Both the position numbers and the translations under genes were made by a program. From Seiridium cupressi (Eukaryota; Ascomycota; Sordariomycetes; Amphisphaeriales; Sporocadaceae), in the NCBI GenBank assembly GCA_036674765.1, contig JARVKI010000089.1, positions 117,366-181,365 of the forward strand: a stretch of DNA of 64,000 nt, read 5' to 3'. Of the stretch, positions 59,669-64,000 are shown piece by piece. The number at the start of each line of letters is the position of its first letter. The first letter of the stretch is position 1. The notes beneath the pieces were generated by a model. That model worked only from the letters and a program-made list of their open reading frames with translations. It had not been told where the DNA came from and made no database searches.

Positions 59669-62622
59669 ATCATTTGAATTCAGGGTTATCGTTTCTTTAA
59701 ATTTAAATCTTAATCTCGATTTTTAGGCAGGGAAAACTCTTCGTTCAAAGATTCGTCGCTGAGGCTGACTTCCGTGTGGTAGCTTGCCCATGAAAGGTCA
59801 TGTGGAGTCAGAGCTCGAAAAAGTCTAAATCATGCAGTATCCTAGTCAGCCTTTGCGGCAAGATTAGTGGTACCCGTCTGGCTGGGTCGTCTCAGCTAAT
59901 CATGTTACCAGAATGGCGGGACCGGCTTAGCAGAACGCGGCACGGGAGGGGCTACTCTACATGGGCGACAGGGATGCTCAGCCAGTATCTATCCAGAAGC
60001 GTTGCAGGCTGGTGATGACAATGCAAGCTTGTGACGCCACGTCCTTCACCGCTTGTAGTCCAGTGCCCGGTCTTGAAGCTTGCCCAGAGCGATCTTCAGC
60101 TTCATTTTGCGGGTGTACTCTAATGAAAGATTAGTCTCCAAGATGTTGGCAGTTGGCCTTAGACAGGCTGATAGTCTTAGAGGCTTGGTACTCAGCCATC
60201 TTTTCTCTAGCACGGGCTCATTATTTTACGCCGGGATCGACGAAAATCACAGCATGCACGTGCTTCTAATGAACCTGGAATCAATGACACACGAGGCTGA
60301 CTGACGACCGAACAAAAGCCGCATAGTGGGTTTTGCCAATTCGAAAGGCTCGCAAAATAATCTACAGACCATCCCAAAAACGTATATTTCCTGTCCCTTC
60401 ATACTCTTATACACACCAGCACATGCATACAAGCCCTTCTCGAATCGCACTCTCGCAACTAGAATCTATATACATCCTGTCATCTAATGATAAGTGGAGA
60501 GCACTATCTAGATTGGTCCACGACACCGGCACTAGTGGAGCAGCGTGTAGAAGGTCTCGGTTGCAGGACACTTGAGTAATACCGCTTCTGTAAGGTGGTA
60601 ACTTAATGAGTCTGGCAGAAATTCACAATCTGAGACCAAAGATATTGTGCTAGCGGTCGAGTACAAATATTTTCAAAGACAGATAGGACAGCCAAAACGC
60701 CTAGACACAGATGTCGAAAGACTAATTAATTGTATATTCGACGTATGGGTTTGGCCCAAACCATAGTTGAGCATATTGGCGGTTATAATTTATACTCACA
60801 CCAAGTGCAACTCATCACTGGAATTGACACTAGGAGACACGACGACGAAGTATCTTGCACACCGAATATGAGCGTAGCAATGATGTATTGAACAGTGGGA
60901 TTTGCAACATCAACATTAGCACTAGTATGGTTGTCTAGCGTAGCAGGCCTGAGTGCATCATGCCGGCATGTTTATCATTTCATTGGTGTGCATACTATTT
61001 CACCAGGCTTATTCTCCCACGTCCAATTCAGCTGGCGTTTTCGGCTTGGAACTAAGTCACAATCGTCCGTGAGCTCATTCTTTCTGTGGAAATAAACACC
61101 AAATACATCGCTCGGGCGTTCGAGGGTATCCAGAAGCGTATCTACCTTCTGGTATGGAACTCGAAACTCGTACCTATCGATAAATACAAGGGTGAGCAAT
61201 AACTCGTATCAATTAAAGATTCATGAATGTTGGTATGTGCGACGGGTTGATTCTGTGAAATTACATACCATGTGTTAATTGGTTGACCCTTGAGCAAGAA
61301 CTCATCATCGCGAATATAGAATGCGAGGATTACGATATGGTCATCATTGCTGCGCTTGTCCAATACCACTAGAGTGTCATATTCTATGTAAATATTCTTC
61401 TATTGCTGCTGCAGTACCCAGGACCCGCAATCCTCGACAGATGCACCGATGAATTCGGTCTCGATGGCCTCGTCATCCTTGACGGCCCTCCGGAACGTTC
61501 CGCCGTTCTGTTTGGATTCCACGAGGCCGTAGGTGCTCTTCTCGTTGGCCGGGAAAAGTAGGCGGACGAACTATCACCGTGATATTATTAGCTTCCGACT
61601 GCTCATAATTCGGCCGGGGAATCACTCACAGGCTTGGCTTCTTCGGCCGTGCAAAAAGACCAGCAATGGCATGATGAACGCAGCGGTGGGCAATACGAAG
61701 TCGATTGATAGTAGAAATGGGGGACAGTGCGTCTTGTCCGGAGGGAATGCAGTGGGCAGGTGTGAGTTTCTCAAGAGCTTTGTGGGCAGTGGCATCAAAT
61801 GTCGTCATCACAATGCATACATGCGGCGCGGGCCGACCAACGGGTTTCGTGGGGCGGGTCGACCAACGCGCTTGGTGGCGCATGTTGGAGCTGGGTAGTG
61901 GTGACTACTTGTAACGGAGGTATCTTCGAGATAGGTTCGAATCCTATTAGCGCTACCAAGCGCTACCCAATTGGAGGATCGCGGGTGCTCTCTTTTATCT
62001 GTTGGTTATTGGATGTGGGATCCACATAAACAAGCGCTGCTGCAGCCTCTATGACATGCTTTCAAGTCTAATCATTCCCACCCAGGGATTCAAAGGCTGT
62101 TGGTTGTGGGATTTAGTCATATAAGAATAGCCCCATCCTCTATGCAGCGCTCTTATGGCATAGCGCATCCATGTGCAGGGATTGGAATGGGCCAACCAAA
62201 CTAAGTTTATGTAGTTCGGTTTTGTCTGCCTACCGCACTGTTGGCGATGTCCATGGAAACATCAATGAAGCTCTTGACTCCCACGGGAGTCATAGCAGGG
62301 AAATCCAATTTTAGAACATGACAACAATACCTTGTTTCACCCAGGTGGATACGAATTTCCATTCACACGATGAAATCTTGGTAACCAATCAACATAGTCG
62401 ATGTCGAAGCTGGAGCGAGTGACTCTCGACTGCTGGATTAGAACTACGGCGAGTTAACATGGTAGACGTTGGTCGCCCTTGGCTTGAACGGTATAAAGAA
62501 CGTGTTCTCGGTCGATAGCTTCCTCATCTTCTGTCGCTTATGTTCTTCCATCCGACCTGTTGCCCCCTTTCTTGGTCTCTTTTCTTCAAGAATATTCCCT
62601 CAGTTAGCAATCAATTCTCAGC
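59669..62622. other. Gene-poor stretch
   Basis: Nearly 3 kb without a supportable protein gene. A tRNA-like hairpin lies at 61868-61963 (listed apart). Confidence 0.45.
61868..61963 (+). ncRNA. tRNA-like hairpin with perfect T-arm
   Basis: A 14-bp stem closes the element: GCGCTTGGTGGCGC at 61868-61881 pairs with GCGCTACCAAGCGC at 61950-61963 with one G-U. Inside is a perfect tRNA T-arm (ATAGG-TTCGAAT-CCTAT) that contains the polymerase III B-box GGTTCGAATCC. The upstream part has only a loose A-box-like string (TGGCGCATGTTGG). A clean D-arm and anticodon stem are lacking, and three extra bases lie between T-arm and closing stem. It may be a tRNA pseudogene, a tRNA-derived SINE head, or a structured pol III RNA. 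Confidence 0.4.
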
Positions 62623-62895
62623 ATGTATTCAGTACCGACCTCCGCTATCGTCGTGGCTCTATCCGTGCTTTGGACTACTATAGCTCTTCCTACTCCCGAA
62701 ATCCGTGCTGTCATACATGAGCAAGACCTGGGGCAGCGTCCCACAGTCCAATTCGATACTTCTTTGGAGACACGCGCAAGAGGTGACCACAATAACCCCA
62801 TTGATATGACCCTTGATGTATCGGATTGGAAAAACATTGCTGAAGAAAATTGTTACGCGATGCTCTGCGTAAATATGGGCACCCGTGTTTGGTGA
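62623..62895 (+). CDS. Small secreted protein, effector-like
   Basis: 90 aa from ATG 62623, with a signal peptide (SAIVVALSVLWTTIALPTPE; cleavage probably after ALPT or near it). The mature part is short and polar with two cysteines near the end (ENCYAMLCVNMG). The promoter-side sequence is CT-rich (62555-62600). No family recognised. It lies 0.5 kb from the RIP-saturated tract at the window end, a setting often seen for lineage-specific secreted proteins. A short frame with a signal peptide can arise by chance, so expression data matter. Confidence 0.45.
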   Translation: MYSVPTSAIVVALSVLWTTIALPTPEIRAVIHEQDLGQRPTVQFDTSLETRARGDHNNPIDMTLDVSDWKNIAEENCYAMLCVNMGTRVW

Positions 62896-63402
62896 TTATT
62901 CATGCAATGTCAATTCCAAACTCAAAAAATAACAGTTATCAAATAGGCAAAAGGTCAAAGATCCGGCGGATAGGGGAAAGCATAGGCTAGGTGGGCCTGG
63001 GAGTGGTGCGGACCTGAAACCTTTTGACGATAATCAACTCATAAAACGTCACACTATGCAGATTACCAGCCAAACTACGAGTGCGGAAGAATTGCCTTGG
63101 GCGAGCATGGAGTAAGGGGGAGCGACAGCGCACCTGTTCCCTGCCACCGAGCCCGAACAAAAGGGTAAGTCGAACCCCTTTCGACCTGGTACTTTGAGGT
63201 ATTGACGGTTAGCAGCACAAGGTACTTCGATCAAAAATGGTTATCAACAGAACGACATAGGAAATGGCCAATGATTTACCATAACATTTACGGGCTTGTA
63301 AGCTATATATGTGCCAAGGTGTGCTGCATTCTTCATTAACGTCATTGAACAGCGACGCATCAAGCACTTACTGCAAGGCCTTATTTGGCAATCCCCCGGA
63401 CA
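62896..63402. other. Flank of the AT-rich tract
   Basis: Normal composition up to about 63402; nothing gene-like. Confidence 0.45.
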
Positions 63403-64000
63403 AAAGCGGTTATTAACCGGGGATAAAGACTAAGCTTTATAACTAATTAATAAATATTAAATAATAAAATTATTATAAAGTTATAAAAAGTAAACCGTTT
63501 TATTTTAAATTTATTAATTAAATAATATATTAAAGATTTTTAAAGTAATAAATTTAAACGGTTAAAAATCGTTATTTTAATTTTATTATTTAAATTAAAA
63601 AATAAATAAAAAAATATATTTATTATATTTATTAAATACGGTAAAAATAAAGTAAAAAAAAAGTTTAATATTATTAAATAATAATTATAAAAATAATTAT
63701 TTTTAATTTTATTTATATTTAAATATATATTATAATTATTTAATTATTAATTTAAAAATTATATAAATAAAACGTTTAAATAAAATTAATATAAATTATA
63801 AATTATATATTAACTTTTATTTTAATATTAATATTTATTTTTATTTTTACCGGTATATTAATAATTAATTATTAATTTTAAATTTTATATATTATATATT
63901 AAAGTTTTTTATAATAATTATTAATTATATTTTAAAATTATAAAATTATAAATATTAATATAATATATATTAAATTTTATATTTTTAAAATATTTTTTAT
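63403..64000. repeat. RIP-saturated AT-rich tract (continues past window)
   Basis: 598 bp made almost only of A and T. There is no CpA and no TpG anywhere in it, while six CpG remain. RIP turns CpA to TpA (TpG to TpA on the other strand), so total loss of both dinucleotides is its end state. The change from normal sequence is sharp: the last CpA is at 63401-63402. The parent repeat cannot be recognised. It may be an edge of a transposon block, centromere or subtelomere. Confidence 0.85.

Noticed and set aside
61868..61963. Ordinary functional tRNA
   Set aside because: T-arm is perfect but D-arm and anticodon stem do not form and the acceptor junction has three extra bases.
63403..64000. Mitochondrial DNA insertion
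   Set aside because: AT-rich like mtDNA, but total absence of CpA and TpG with CpG kept is explained by RIP; no mitochondrial gene piece seen.
1..64000. CRISPR array, prophage or bacterial operon
   Set aside because: No regular spaced repeats; genes are intron-rich and eukaryotic throughout.

Overview
The window is nuclear DNA of a filamentous ascomycete (Pezizomycotina; gene content looks Eurotiales-like). The grounds are genes split by many 40-90 nt introns with GT..AG ends and CTAAC-type branch points, fungus-specific families (Zn2Cys6 regulator, two fungal rhodopsin-domain membrane proteins, DUF2985, F-box/ankyrin, AA7/BBE oxidase, GH78, GH28), and an AT-rich tail with a repeat-induced point mutation (RIP) signature. 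All gene models were assembled by hand from reading frames and splice signals; none is confirmed by transcript data.

Left part (about 1-35 kb) is accessory, gene-poor and partly decayed. It holds the N-terminus of a sterol glucosyltransferase-like gene running off the left edge (-), an intact DUF2985 membrane gene with a 9-nt microexon, and a frameshifted F-box/ankyrin gene. Next come a broken MFS drug transporter (in-frame TAG plus frameshift), an intact rhodopsin-domain gene and an intact SDR epimerase. They are followed by a Cys-rich membrane-anchored protein and a large secreted Ser/Thr-rich protein with in-frame stops. Beyond these lie a C2H2 zinc-finger gene with a probable frameshift, a broken multi-pass membrane gene, a 561-aa protein of unknown function, a tail-anchored or GPI-type surface protein, and an LTR-like remnant.

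Middle (36-45 kb): a zinc-less MDR oxidoreductase (-) diverges from a Zn2Cys6 regulator (+), which converges on a secreted FAD oxidase of the BBE/AA7 type (-). A second rhodopsin-domain gene follows (43.6-45.1 kb).

Right (45-53 kb): a compact set that reads as pectin/rhamnoside use. An MFS sugar transporter (-) diverges from a cytoplasmic GH78 alpha-L-rhamnosidase (+), which converges on a secreted GH28 pectinase (-). The 659-bp shared promoter has four CreA-type SYGGRG sites. A plausible division of labour is that GH28 (and perhaps the AA7 oxidase) acts outside, the transporter imports rhamnosylated products, and GH78 releases rhamnose inside.

Far right (53-64 kb): a class C beta-lactamase-like serine hydrolase (-), a DHA1 MFS exporter (+), an ankyrin fragment, a small membrane protein, a tRNA-like hairpin and a small secreted protein. 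From 63403 to the window end there is not one CpA or TpG, the hallmark of saturated RIP.
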